Shown here: piece after piece, positions 26,443 to 35,236 of the stretch
Layout of the letters: every line of letters begins with the position of its first letter
Numbering within the stretch: the stretch's first letter is position 1
NCBI GenBank assembly: GCA_013289475.1
Contig: JABCZW010000019.1
Location: 1-43,899 of the forward strand
From: Bacteroidota bacterium
Lineage (GTDB): Bacteria; Bacteroidota; Bacteroidia; JABEUT01
DNA length: 43,899 bases
Direction of reading: 5' to 3'
Notes under the pieces: model-generated
Told to the model about the DNA's origin: nothing
The model's database searches: none
The model's input: only the letters and a program-made list of their open reading frames with translations
Position numbers and translations under genes: made by a program

Positions 26443-28773
26443 TTAGGCTTTTTTCTTTGGAAAGAATTTTCTTTTCTTTTTACCCGATGCTTTATCAGCC
26501 TTAATAATTTCAAGGCATTCCTCAAGTGTAAGTTTAGCAGGTTCTTTATCCTTTGGTATTTTATAAATTTCCTTATCAGTAGTTATATATGGGCCATACC
26601 TGCCATTCAATACCTGTATTTCGGGTTCAGGGTCGCGCTTCAATATTTGAATGACTTTTTCTCTTTCTTTTTTTCGCTTCTCCTCAATTACAATAATTGC
26701 CCTGTCTTCTTTTACTGTATACGGGTCATCTTCTTTGGGGAGAGAATAAAATTTTCCATCGTGACGGATATATGGGCCGAACCTGCCTATCGATACATCC
26801 AGATCCTTATCTTCATACACACCCACTTTTCTCGGAAGCCTGAATAATTCAAGCGCCTGTTCAAGTGTCATGCTTTCCATTCTTTGGTCGGCACGTATCT
26901 TGGCAAAGCGCGGTTTCTCTTCCGATTCGGTATCACCTATCTGAACCATTGGTCCATAGCGGCCAATTTTCACAAATACATTTTTGCCATTTGTGTCTTG
27001 CCCCAATAATCTTTCACCCGATGCTCTTTCTTTTACTGCTGTAGTTTTTTCAACTGTAGCATGGAAAGGCTTGTAAAAATCTTTCAACATTTTTTGCCAC
27101 GCCAACTTGCCATCGGCAATTATATCAAACTCTTCCTCTACGTGTGCAGTAAAATTATAATCTAATATTTCAGCAAAGTTGCTGATCAGAAAATCATTCA
27201 CCACAATTCCAACATCGGTTGGAAACAGTTTCGATTTTTCAGCACCTGTAATTTCAGTTTTGGTTACCGATGTAATTTCGTTATCCTTTAATGTAAGTAC
27301 ATTATATTTTCTCTCAGTACCTTCACGGGTTTCCTTTACTACATATCCTCTTTTTTGAACGGTAGAAATTGTTGGAGCATACGTTGACGGCCTTCCAATA
27401 CCCAGTCCTTCTAATTTCTTAACAAGGCTTGCTTCAGTATAACGCGATGGCGGTTGCGTAAAACGTTGTACCGCATCAATGTGCGAAAGGCCAACCTTAT
27501 CATTGGTATTCACCATTGGCAATTGGCCTTCTGTTTCTTCTTCTTCTCCCTCATCCTCGGATGACTCCATATATACTTTCAGGAATCCATCGAACTTAAT
27601 TACCTCGCCTGTTGCAATAAAATTATTTTCGGTTGCTTTATTTCCAATTGTAATTACTGTCTTTTCAATTTCAGCGTCTGCCATTTGAGATGCAATGGCG
27701 CGTTTCCATATCAGTTCATACAAACGCTGTTCATTATACTCTTCGCTTGTAGTAGCTTTAATAGAAAAATTGGTTGGCCTTATAGCTTCGTGAGCTTCTT
27801 GTGCGGATGCCGACTTGGTTTTAAACTGCCTTGTTTGCGCATATTTATCGCCATATACTTTTTCTATCTCTTCCTTTGCTGCATCAATTGCCAGTTGCGA
27901 AAGGTTTACCGAGTCAGTACGCATGTATGTAATATCTCCACGTTCGTAGAGCGTTTGTGCCACGCGCATGGTTTGCAATACCGAGAAACTTAGTTTCCGG
28001 CTTGCTTCTTGCTGTAATGTTGAAGTTGTAAACGGTGCAGAAGGCGTACGCTTTGATGGCTTCTTCTCCTGGTTCTTTACAAAAAATTCAGTTCCTTTTA
28101 GTTTATTTAAAAACTCGTTGGCCTCTTTTTCTGTATTGAATTTCTTATCGAGCTCCGCTTTAAAACTTACTCCATTCGAAGAAAAATAACCAACTACTTT
28201 AAAAAAGGAAGTAACTCCAAAAGCAGTAATCTCTCTTTCACGTTCTACAATTACCCTTACCGCAACCGATTGTACACGGCCCGCAGACAGAGAAGGTTTT
28301 ATTTTCTTCCATAGAATAGGAGAAAGTTCATAGCCCACTAACCTGTCTAATATACGCCTGGCTTGCTGAGCATCTACAAGATCTTTATTTATTTCTCTCG
28401 GATTTTTAATAGCGGCCTCAATTGCCGACTTGGTAATTTCATGATAAACTACCCGTTTGGTTTTTTTCGGAGTAAGGCCTAACTCATTATATAAGTGCCA
28501 TGCAATAGCTTCTCCCTCACGGTCCTCATCAGTCGCTAACCAAACCATTTCAGCGGCTTTGGCTAATTTTTTAAGCTCAGCAACCACTTTCTTTTTATCG
28601 GAAGAAACCTGGTAGTCCGGTTTAAAGTTGTCCTTTATGTCAACACCAAGGCCTTTTTCAGGCAGGTCGACAATGTGGCCAATGCTCGATTTAACAGTAA
28701 AGTCTTTACCTAAATACTTCTCTATTGTTTTAGCCTTTGCGGGCGACTCTACTATGAGTAAATTTTTAGCCAT
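26443..28773 (-). CDS. topA: DNA topoisomerase I
   Basis: The 776-residue type IA topoisomerase relaxes negative supercoils. It opens MAKNLLIVESPAKAKTIEKY (TOPRIM), continues with LATDEDREGEAIAWHL, WKKIKPSLSAGRVQSVAVR, and the active-site region ERGDITYMRTDSVNLS, where the Tyr of TYMRTDS is catalytic. The C-terminal ~200 residues contain three repeats of the KIGRYGPMVQ / SIGRFGPYIR / LNGRYGPYIT type instead of zinc fingers, and end in a Lys/Arg-rich tail (SGKKKRKFFPKKKA). A longer start at a TTG (28803) would add ten residues; the ATG at 28773 matches family starts and is preferred. The arginase-fold gene follows 17 bases downstream. Confidence 0.97.
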   Translation of the reverse strand: MAKNLLIVESPAKAKTIEKYLGKDFTVKSSIGHIVDLPEKGLGVDIKDNFKPDYQVSSDKKKVVAELKKLAKAAEMVWLATDEDREGEAIAWHLYNELGLTPKKTKRVVYHEITKSAIEAAIKNPREINKDLVDAQQARRILDRLVGYELSPILWKKIKPSLSAGRVQSVAVRVIVEREREITAFGVTSFFKVVGYFSSNGVSFKAELDKKFNTEKEANEFLNKLKGTEFFVKNQEKKPSKRTPSAPFTTSTLQQEASRKLSFSVLQTMRVAQTLYERGDITYMRTDSVNLSQLAIDAAKEEIEKVYGDKYAQTRQFKTKSASAQEAHEAIRPTNFSIKATTSEEYNEQRLYELIWKRAIASQMADAEIEKTVITIGNKATENNFIATGEVIKFDGFLKVYMESSEDEGEEEETEGQLPMVNTNDKVGLSHIDAVQRFTQPPSRYTEASLVKKLEGLGIGRPSTYAPTISTVQKRGYVVKETREGTERKYNVLTLKDNEITSVTKTEITGAEKSKLFPTDVGIVVNDFLISNFAEILDYNFTAHVEEEFDIIADGKLAWQKMLKDFYKPFHATVEKTTAVKERASGERLLGQDTNGKNVFVKIGRYGPMVQIGDTESEEKPRFAKIRADQRMESMTLEQALELFRLPRKVGVYEDKDLDVSIGRFGPYIRHDGKFYSLPKEDDPYTVKEDRAIIVIEEKRKKEREKVIQILKRDPEPEIQVLNGRYGPYITTDKEIYKIPKDKEPAKLTLEECLEIIKADKASGKKKRKFFPKKKA

Positions 28774-28868
28774 GCTTATATTTAAGGGAACTGTGTTCTG
28801 CAAAATTGCGGCGGCAAAAATCTATATCTATTTCTTAAAAAGCAAACTTTTGTTTTAAAGAGTGCTGT

Positions 28869-29801
28869 TTAAACACCCCTGTAAGCCTTACCAAATACGC
28901 CAAGCGGGAGTTTATAACCCGAGGTTGCCTGGAGGTATAATTCGCCGTATTTCAATTCTTTTTTCCGTTTTGCCATCAAATTCTCAATTATAAGAGATGA
29001 AAAACCAAGCGAATAAGTGTTCAGTATAAGTATGTGTTTTTGCTCGTCAAGCATATCCAAAACACTATGCACCATTTCATTGATGTTCTCCTCCAGTTTC
29101 CATTGCTCTCTGTTTGGCCCGTGTCCGTATGCAGGAGGATCGAGAATAATTCCGTTGTATTTTGTTCCGCGTTTTAACTCCCGTCTTACATATTTCATAG
29201 CATCTTCCACCAACCAGCGTATATCCTTCAGGTTCGATAATTCCATGTTTTGCCTTGCCCAGGTAACTACCTGACGTATAGCATCTAAGTGCGTTACATC
29301 GGCACCTGCGGCCTTTGCAGCCAATGAAGCACCACCGGTATATGCAAACAGGTTTAAAAACTTAGGCTTATCAATATTAAAGCCTTTTACTTTTTCATAT
29401 ATATAATCCCAATGCACCGCTTGTTCAGGGAAAATACCCACATGCTTAAATGAAGTAAGCGCCAAATGGAATTTGAGCTTGGGGCCGTTAGGTAAACTAT
29501 ATTCTATTTCCCATTCATCGGGCATGGGCTTAAGTTTTTTCCAACTACCCGCATAGCTCGAATTGGGCATAAACCGAACGTGGGCAAGCCTTTCCCATTC
29601 CTGTGGCTTCATGCCTTTATCCCACACTGCCTGCGGTTCAGGGCGAATAGTAATATAACTACCAAAGCGTTCCAGTTTTTCAAAATCGCCGCAATCAATT
29701 AATTCGTAATCGGCAAAGTGGTCGGGATGGAGAATCTCCATAGAATCGGTCTGTATGTTTTGGCTTGTACTAATTGTTTGAGACTTCGTTTCTTTCAACA
29801 T
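28869..29801 (-). CDS. Class I SAM-dependent RNA methyltransferase, RlmI-like
   Basis: The 310-residue protein has an N-terminal PUA-like or related region (..YELIDCGDFEKLERFGSYITIRPEPQAVW) and a Rossmann methyltransferase domain: FLNLFAYTGGASLAAKAAGADVTHLDA for SAM binding, then the catalytic LDPPAYGHGPN (NPPY/DPP type). This resembles the 23S rRNA cytosine methyltransferase family (RlmI/RlmK). The ATG at 29801 overlaps the rimK-like stop by 32 bases; a second ATG at 29741 (residue 21, MEILHPDHFADYELIDCG) fits relatives better and avoids the overlap. I give the longer frame but favour the shorter one. Probably translated with the RimK-like gene. Confidence 0.84.
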   Translation of the reverse strand: MLKETKSQTISTSQNIQTDSMEILHPDHFADYELIDCGDFEKLERFGSYITIRPEPQAVWDKGMKPQEWERLAHVRFMPNSSYAGSWKKLKPMPDEWEIEYSLPNGPKLKFHLALTSFKHVGIFPEQAVHWDYIYEKVKGFNIDKPKFLNLFAYTGGASLAAKAAGADVTHLDAIRQVVTWARQNMELSNLKDIRWLVEDAMKYVRRELKRGTKYNGIILDPPAYGHGPNREQWKLEENINEMVHSVLDMLDEQKHILILNTYSLGFSSLIIENLMAKRKKELKYGELYLQATSGYKLPLGVFGKAYRGV

Positions 29802-30654
29802 ATTCTATAATCTTGCCCGCTATATCAACACCTGTAGCTCCCTCAATACCCTCAAGGCCGGGTGAAGAGTTTACCTCATTTACTATAAGTCCGTTAGCGG
29901 TAGGCAGCATATCTACCCCTGCTATACCAAGGCCCAATATTTTAGCGGCACGTATGGCCATCTTTTTTTCCGCTGCACTTAACTGCACTACTTCGGCTGT
30001 ACCACCCCTATGTAGGTTCGACCTAAAGTCGCCTTTAGCACCGGTACGTTTCATAGCGCCAACTACCTGTCCATCTACTACAAAGGCACGCACATCCTGT
30101 CCTCCTGCTTCCTTTATAAATTCCTGTACCAGTATATCTACCTCTACATCTAAAAAGGCTTCTACAACCGATTTTGCAGAGTTCTTTGTTTCTGCTAAAA
30201 TAACGCCTATGCCTTGTGTACCTTCCAGCAGCTTAATAACTACCGGCGCACCACCCACCAAATTAATAACGTTCTCAACGTGTTTTGGGGTAGAAACAAA
30301 TGCCGATTTAGGGATAGGAATGCCAGATTTAGCCATTATTTGCAGGCTCCTCAACTTATCTCTCGAACGAACCAATGCCTGTGATTCAACAGCGGTAAAT
30401 ATTTTCATCATTTCAAATTGCCTTACTACGGCTGCGCCATAAAAGGTTACCGATGCGCCAATGCGGGGTATTACAGCATCTACATCCTTTATCTCTTCGT
30501 CTTTATAATATATATGGGGGCGCCCCTTCTCAATCATCAACACACATTTAAGATGATCAACCACCAATGTTTCGTGGCCACGGCTTTTTCCGGCATCCAC
30601 TAACTTCTTGGTAGAATAAGCATTAGGGCTTCTTGATAAAACAACTATTTTCAT
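29770..30654 (-). CDS. rimK: RimK-type ATP-grasp ligase (ribosomal protein S6 glutamate ligase family)
   Basis: The 294-residue protein has an N-terminal MKIVVLSRSPNAYSTKKLVDAG and an ATP-grasp domain: VVIKLLEGTQGIGVILAE, DVRAFVVDGQVVGAMKR, FRSNLHRGGTAEVVQL, and VDMLPTANGLIVNEVNSSPGLEGIE, which carries the Mg-binding E-N pair. RimK adds glutamate residues to the C-terminus of ribosomal protein S6; relatives use other substrates, so the exact product is not certain. It shares an operon with the RNA methyltransferase downstream, which supports a ribosome-modification role. A good promoter lies upstream. Confidence 0.9.
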   Translation of the reverse strand: MKIVVLSRSPNAYSTKKLVDAGKSRGHETLVVDHLKCVLMIEKGRPHIYYKDEEIKDVDAVIPRIGASVTFYGAAVVRQFEMMKIFTAVESQALVRSRDKLRSLQIMAKSGIPIPKSAFVSTPKHVENVINLVGGAPVVIKLLEGTQGIGVILAETKNSAKSVVEAFLDVEVDILVQEFIKEAGGQDVRAFVVDGQVVGAMKRTGAKGDFRSNLHRGGTAEVVQLSAAEKKMAIRAAKILGLGIAGVDMLPTANGLIVNEVNSSPGLEGIEGATGVDIAGKIIEYVERNEVSNN

Positions 30655-30675
30655 GGAATTATAATCTAACTTTTA

Positions 30676-30705
30676 CAAAAATAACAAAAGAACAATACCT
30701 GCAAA
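30676..30705 (-). promoter_or_regulatory. Bacteroidetes promoter for rimK
   Basis: On the minus strand TTTG (30702-30705) is followed after 18 bases by TATTTTTG (30676-30683), both exact matches to the -33 and -7 elements at consensus spacing. The -7 box ends 21 bases before the start codon. Confidence 0.6.
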
Positions 30706-30713
30706 TTAAGCCT

Positions 30714-32372
30714 TTATTGGCTGCTTAAAGCCCTTTGCAGGAACACAAAGCCATTTTTGCGGTAAAGCTCCTTTAATTGAGGGTTCTCCTTTTCAATATC
30801 ATTTGCCCTGTTTATCTTACATACAAAATAAGCTGGCTTATCAATATTACCATGTAAAAGCCAATCATTGTCAGTGCATCTGCTGTCCTTCCAAGGCTGC
30901 TCATCGGTGTAAAAATAATGAGCATAGCTTTTAAAATCTATAGTGGTTACATACACATCTTTTCCTTTCAAACTCTGGTAAAATTCAATGGCCGATTCCT
31001 GCGTTATCTGTTCTATTTTCGGTGCAATAATTATTAGTGCAGTATTGGTAGTAATGAGTGTTCCTACAAAAAAAGCTACGGCTCCCAATGCAACCCTGCC
31101 CCGCTTAATAAATATAAAGCCGCTTATAAGAGATGCCAATAATATAAAACCTACAATGCTATCAGTATATGCCCATGTTACATTTGCATCCATATTAGCA
31201 ACTGCAAAAGGGTCTTTTATATACGGAATAAGTGCCTGCTTATTCATACCGGCAACTGGTAAAAGAGCAAATGCTATAACCAAAATTCCGCCAAGTATTC
31301 CAATTATCCAGCCCATCCATTTTTTCCACATTGCTGCATTTTCGAATAGCTCATACATGGCAAGTGCAGCAAAAAAAGTAAGCGGATAATAGCATAACGA
31401 CGAATAGTGTAGAATTTTTGTTTTTACTATTGAAAACAAAATCAACACAACCCAAAATAAAATACTCATCCATCGTGCCGCTTCACGCATTTTTTCATCC
31501 TGAGGCTTTATCATCATACCTTTTATAGCAAATATTGATGCAGGAAAACAGCCAATTAACAGAATAATAAAATGATAATAAAATGGTCCGCCATGGCCGG
31601 AATCTTGCGTATTGAATAGCCTTATTTGATAAGCCATAAATTGCTTGATAGTATCCCAATGCCCCGTCAATGCTTCCGATGCGAACCATGCACCACCGGC
31701 CGCCACCACAACCAATAAATAAATCACAGCTTGTTGGAAATTAATAAGGTTCCACCTTCTCTCCATCCACCAATAAATAACTGTAGTTAGTGAGAATATC
31801 AAAAAAGCTACAGGGCCTTTAGTGAACATAGCAAGCCCGATGCAAAAAGCTGATAACACAAGGTGCATTTTACTGCCTTTCATTATATTTTTTTTCTGCA
31901 TTTGAAAGCGCATAAAAAAGTAAACACCCGAGAAAATAAACAGGTTAAACCACGGATCGATAATGCCCGATTTAAAGTAAAAATGCGGCAACAATGAGCC
32001 AACATAAACCAATACCCAAAGCAAGCCAAAGCGTTTATCCTTCAATAGTTTACCGATATTATAAAGTACCAGCATAGTTGCAATGCCGCACAATGCATTG
32101 GGGAAGCGTGCTGCATAATCACTCACCCCGAATAGCTTCATACTTAATGCCTGCATCCATATAAAGAGTGGCGGTTTTTCCCAAAAAGGAAGATAGTTTA
32201 TAGTCACCAAGAAATATTGCTTTGCAGCAATCATTTCGCGGGCGCATTCGGCAAAATTTATTTCATCCCAATCGAACAGGTGCACTTTACCCAAGAATGG
32301 CAAGAACATTATTGCACCTGCAACTACAAGTAGTATAGGTATTAAAAAACTTTTTTTAGAACCGTTTACCAT
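30714..32372 (-). CDS. GT39/ArnT-like integral membrane glycosyltransferase
   Basis: The 552-residue protein has about ten to twelve transmembrane helices in its first ~440 residues and a soluble C-terminal part. Near the first helix is HLFDWDEINFAECAREM, with an Asp-Glu pair (36-37) matching the acidic motif of polyprenyl-phosphate-sugar-dependent enzymes, followed by YLPFWEKPPLFIWMQA and the YAARFPNALCG loop. Such PMT/ArnT-type enzymes move sugars from a lipid carrier onto protein, lipid A or other lipids in the periplasm. The acceptor is not evident here. It is 14 bases after the DUF502 gene, likely one operon. Confidence 0.9.
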   Translation of the reverse strand: MVNGSKKSFLIPILLVVAGAIMFLPFLGKVHLFDWDEINFAECAREMIAAKQYFLVTINYLPFWEKPPLFIWMQALSMKLFGVSDYAARFPNALCGIATMLVLYNIGKLLKDKRFGLLWVLVYVGSLLPHFYFKSGIIDPWFNLFIFSGVYFFMRFQMQKKNIMKGSKMHLVLSAFCIGLAMFTKGPVAFLIFSLTTVIYWWMERRWNLINFQQAVIYLLVVVAAGGAWFASEALTGHWDTIKQFMAYQIRLFNTQDSGHGGPFYYHFIILLIGCFPASIFAIKGMMIKPQDEKMREAARWMSILFWVVLILFSIVKTKILHYSSLCYYPLTFFAALAMYELFENAAMWKKWMGWIIGILGGILVIAFALLPVAGMNKQALIPYIKDPFAVANMDANVTWAYTDSIVGFILLASLISGFIFIKRGRVALGAVAFFVGTLITTNTALIIIAPKIEQITQESAIEFYQSLKGKDVYVTTIDFKSYAHYFYTDEQPWKDSRCTDNDWLLHGNIDKPAYFVCKINRANDIEKENPQLKELYRKNGFVFLQRALSSQ

Positions 32373-32386
32373 TTAATTATTTCTAA

Positions 32387-32992
32387 TCAATCAACATGAG
32401 TAACTCCGCCCGAAACTACAAATTTCATGGCTTCTGCAGATGTAGCATCCAATGGCTCGATGCTTTCCTTTTTTACAATAAGCAACTTACCCGAAAATCC
32501 ATATGAAAAGGGCATATAAACAGCAGTATATGTCGCATCTATCGACATATTGCTCAAGTCATCCTGTGTTACAAAGCCAATTTGCTTTATGCCATTTATC
32601 TTATCAATGGTAACAAGTACAGGTTTATTAAATTTCTTTTTACTTCCAACAAATGCTGACATAATATCTTTTACCGAAGAATATACAATGCGGATCAGCG
32701 GGACCTTTTCAATATCTTTCTCAAAGCGGTCGTACATAGGAGTAAATAAGAACGAGGCTGATATCCTTCCAATGATATAAATAACAAAAACAATTATGCC
32801 AAGTATTATAAACGGGTCAATTAATGGATGAACAATGTGCCCGATGAACCCAAAAGTTGAGCGGACAAACTCAACTATTTTATATATAACAAACCCGGTT
32901 ATAGCCACAGGCGCCAATACCAGCAGGCCCTGTATAAGGTGACCTATAAAATTTTTTACAGCGTGCGATTGTGATAACTTTTTCATGGCCAT
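32387..32992 (-). CDS. DUF502 family membrane protein
   Basis: The 201-residue protein has two transmembrane segments, near residues 18-38 (LIQGLLVLAPVAITGFVIYKIV) and 60-82 (PLIDPFIILGIIVFVIYIIG), followed by a cytosolic or periplasmic domain that includes the family block IVYSSVKDIMSAFVGSKKKFNKPVLV and YMPFSYGFSGKLLIV. Those match DUF502, whose function is unknown. The reading frame starts inside the end of the FAD-oxidase gene (10-base overlap), so it is translated from the same message. Confidence 0.9.
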   Translation of the reverse strand: MAMKKLSQSHAVKNFIGHLIQGLLVLAPVAITGFVIYKIVEFVRSTFGFIGHIVHPLIDPFIILGIIVFVIYIIGRISASFLFTPMYDRFEKDIEKVPLIRIVYSSVKDIMSAFVGSKKKFNKPVLVTIDKINGIKQIGFVTQDDLSNMSIDATYTAVYMPFSYGFSGKLLIVKKESIEPLDATSAEAMKFVVSGGVTHVD

Positions 32993-34386
32993 ATTTTACC
33001 GGGGTTTAAAATTCCATTGGGGTCGAATACCGACTTAATTTGTTTCTGCAATTCGCGTGCCTTTTCCGTGAAAGCAATATCCATATATTCCTTCTGTACC
33101 CATCCTATTCCATGCTCGCCCGAAAGTGTGCCGCCTAACTCCACACAAAGCTTAAATATTTCACGAATACCTTGCGGCAAAACATTCTTCCATTGTTCAT
33201 CCGCCATAGTTCCCTTTATAATATTCACGTGCAAATTACCATCGCCGGCGTGGCCGTAGCAAACCGAATTAAAGCCATATTTTCTTCCAATTTCCTTTAC
33301 TCCTGCCAGCAATTTAGGCAATTCTGCGCGGGGTACAACGGTATCTTCTTCTTTATAAACCGAATGTGATTTTACTGCTTCAGCCACACTGCGGCGCATT
33401 TTCCACAATGCATTTTTTTGTTCTGCAGTATCTGCAAATAATATTTCATCACAGTCAAATTGCTGAACCACTTCAGAAATTTTTTCGCAGTCCTTCATCA
33501 GCACATCTGTGTCGTTACCATCTACCTCAATAATGAGGTGGGCCTGTATTTCGTCTTTTACATTCACCGTAATACCATCTACATATTTTAATGCCCAATC
33601 AATTGCATCGCGCTCAATAAACTCTAATGCCGATGGCACAATACCTGCCCTGAAAATAGCCGATACCGCCTCGCAAGCTTTTATTGCAGAGAAGAACGGA
33701 ACCAGCATAAGCAGGTTATGTTTAGGCAATGGTATAAGCCTGAAAACTATTTTAGTAATGATACCCAATGTGCCTTCACTACCCGTCATTAATTGGGTAA
33801 TATTATATCCTGTAGAATTTTTCAGCACATTGGCGCCGGTCCACATTATTTCGCCGGTGGGTAAAACCACTTCCAGGTTAAGCACATAATCTTTTGTAAC
33901 TCCATATTTGACAGCCTTGGGGCCACCGGCGCGTTCAGCCACATTACCGCCCAAAAAGCAACTTCCTTTGCTGGCAGGGTCTGGTGGATAGAATAAACCT
34001 TTTTCCATTACTGTTTCCTGGAAAACCTGGTTAATTACACCCGGCTCAACTGTAGCCTGCAAATTCCTTTCATCTACCTGGAGGATTTGATTGAACCTTT
34101 CCATAGAAAGCACTATACCTCCATAAACGGGTAAAGCACCACCACTGAGCCCTGTGCCTGCTCCACGCGGAGTAAGTGGTATATTTTCTTTATTGCAAAT
34201 TTTAAGTATCTCCGAAACCTCTTCAGCTTTGCGTGGCTTAACTACAACCGATGGCAGAAAACTAAGGTCCTCAGTCTCATCGTGCCCATAATTCTTTAAT
34301 GTTTCAGCATCGGTAAACAGGTATTCACTGCCCACTATTTTACAAAGCGATTCTAATACCTCAGATGTTATGCCGTTAAATTTCAT
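32983..34386 (-). CDS. FAD-binding oxidoreductase (GlcD / D-2-hydroxyacid dehydrogenase type)
   Basis: The 467-residue protein carries an FAD-binding type-4 domain at residues ~40-220 (IPLTPRGAGTGLSGGALPVYGGIV for the flavin, GSEGTLGIITKI) and an FAD oxidase C-terminal domain with YGHAGDGNLHVNI and GTLSGEHGIGWVQKEYM, which hold the catalytic and metal-binding histidines. The family oxidises D-lactate, glycolate or other 2-hydroxyacids. Substrate is undetermined. A -7 box so close to the start suggests either a leaderless transcript or an unseen leader. It is the first gene of the DUF502 / GT39 unit. Confidence 0.9.
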   Translation of the reverse strand: MKFNGITSEVLESLCKIVGSEYLFTDAETLKNYGHDETEDLSFLPSVVVKPRKAEEVSEILKICNKENIPLTPRGAGTGLSGGALPVYGGIVLSMERFNQILQVDERNLQATVEPGVINQVFQETVMEKGLFYPPDPASKGSCFLGGNVAERAGGPKAVKYGVTKDYVLNLEVVLPTGEIMWTGANVLKNSTGYNITQLMTGSEGTLGIITKIVFRLIPLPKHNLLMLVPFFSAIKACEAVSAIFRAGIVPSALEFIERDAIDWALKYVDGITVNVKDEIQAHLIIEVDGNDTDVLMKDCEKISEVVQQFDCDEILFADTAEQKNALWKMRRSVAEAVKSHSVYKEEDTVVPRAELPKLLAGVKEIGRKYGFNSVCYGHAGDGNLHVNIIKGTMADEQWKNVLPQGIREIFKLCVELGGTLSGEHGIGWVQKEYMDIAFTEKARELQKQIKSVFDPNGILNPGKIWP

Positions 34387-34391
34387 CTACA

Positions 34392-34399
34392 CAAAATTA
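34392..34399 (-). promoter_or_regulatory. -7 box immediately before the FAD oxidase start
   Basis: On the minus strand the bases read TAATTTTG, an exact TAnnTTTG match, ending only six bases before the ATG. If used, the transcript would begin almost at the start codon. No -33 element is clear. Confidence 0.35.
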
Positions 34400-34471
34400 G
34401 GCTCAATTATTCATCTTTATATAGGCTTTTACTAAGATTACTAACAACACCTGCTTAATTCAGGGCATAAA

Positions 34472-34497
34472 AAAACCCCGCAATGCTGCGGGGTTTT
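34472..34497 (-). terminator. Terminator of the lipoprotein gene
   Basis: A perfect 11-bp stem (AAAACCCCGCA / TGCGGGGTTTT) with a four-base loop, followed on the minus strand by a run of T. It lies 18 bases after the stop of the lipoprotein gene and upstream of the FAD oxidase promoter. Confidence 0.85.
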
Positions 34498-34515
34498 CAA
34501 TACTTAAGTTAAATA

Positions 34516-35019
34516 CTATTTACCAACCTTAATATAATCTTCCTTGCTACCATAGAAGAAACTAAGGCCTTTGTACTGTTGTACAAACTTTTTCAAATCG
34601 GCAGAAGCAGTAAATTTCTCAGTAATGTAATCGGTTACAGGATATAATGTAAATCCATCTGTTTCGGTACTGAACTCTACTTTATAGAAATAGTATGATT
34701 TTGTATCCTGGTCAGGCTCATACAGGTTTAAAAATACGGTGCCATCTACATTCGACAAAAAGCCATTATAGGTTTTATCATCTTGCTGGGTTGAACCTTC
34801 GGTCTTTTTATGTTTTTCAACAATAGTATAAGTATTCGCATCCTTTTCTTTTACCACATAGGTAACGTCATCAGAACTGCGTTGTTGCCATTTACCAACA
34901 AGCTTAGCATCTATCTTTGAAGCAGTAGCATCATCAATAGATACATCGGAATTGTAAGGACATGCAGTAAATAATATGCTGCAACAGCAAAATAGAATTA
35001 ATAAGTACTTGTTTTTCAT
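34516..35019 (-). CDS. Hypothetical lipoprotein
   Basis: I do not recognise the family. The 167-residue protein has a lipoprotein signal with unusual clustered cysteines (ILFCCCSILFTAC, lipidated at Cys20). The mature part is polar and strand-rich: KLVGKWQQRSSDDVTYVVKEKDANTYTIVE resembles the start of lipocalin-like 'how much of X remains' domains common in Bacteroidetes, but the match is faint. It is monocistronic, with its own promoter box and terminator. Probably an outer-membrane lipoprotein. Confidence 0.7.
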   Translation of the reverse strand: MKNKYLLILFCCCSILFTACPYNSDVSIDDATASKIDAKLVGKWQQRSSDDVTYVVKEKDANTYTIVEKHKKTEGSTQQDDKTYNGFLSNVDGTVFLNLYEPDQDTKSYYFYKVEFSTETDGFTLYPVTDYITEKFTASADLKKFVQQYKGLSFFYGSKEDYIKVGK

Positions 35020-35045
35020 GTTTTTAGGAGTTAAACGATTTGCAG

Positions 35046-35053
35046 CAAATGTA
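35046..35053 (-). promoter_or_regulatory. Bacteroidetes -7 box for the lipoprotein gene
   Basis: On the minus strand the bases read TACATTTG, an exact TAnnTTTG match, 26 bases before the start codon. No clear -33 element. Confidence 0.42.
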
Positions 35054-35117
35054 TAATATTAATTGAAAGTATATGTTACTCTTTATTATTCGTTTACCCG
35101 AGCTTAAATATTAAGTA

Positions 35118-35165
35118 GCAGGATTCCTCATTCCGTTTTACTCCATTCGGAATGAGGAATCCTGC
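35118..35165. repeat. Perfect 18-bp inverted repeat with 12-base loop
   Basis: The arms at 35118-35135 and 35148-35165 are exact reverse complements over 18 bases (core GGATTCCTCATTCCG), with loop TTTTACTCCATT. It lies between the lipoprotein gene and the atpC terminator. Neither strand has a clean T run at the stem, unlike the nearby terminators, so it is not an ordinary terminator. Candidates are a palindromic dispersed element, a protein-binding site or an RNA-stabilising hairpin. Confidence 0.8.
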
Positions 35166-35180
35166 ACTAGTCAAAAAAAA

Positions 35181-35200
35181 GTCCCGCATCACTGCAGGAC
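35181..35200 (-). terminator. Terminator of the atpD-atpC operon
   Basis: An 8-bp stem with one mismatch (GTCCCGCA / TGCAGGAC) and a four-base loop, followed on the minus strand by a run of T. It lies 36 bases after the atpC stop. Confidence 0.7.
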
Positions 35201-35236
35201 CTTATCAATACTCTGTACTAAATACCCAATACTAAT

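Noticed and set aside
28774..28803. TTG start for a ten-residue longer topoisomerase I
   Set aside because: Families begin at MAKNLLIVESPAKA; the extension has no support.
29774..30442. A 222-residue open frame on the plus strand
   Set aside because: It is antisense to the rimK-like gene, whose motifs are unmistakable. The composition (Ser/Thr/Ala/Pro-rich) is what a reversed coding frame gives.
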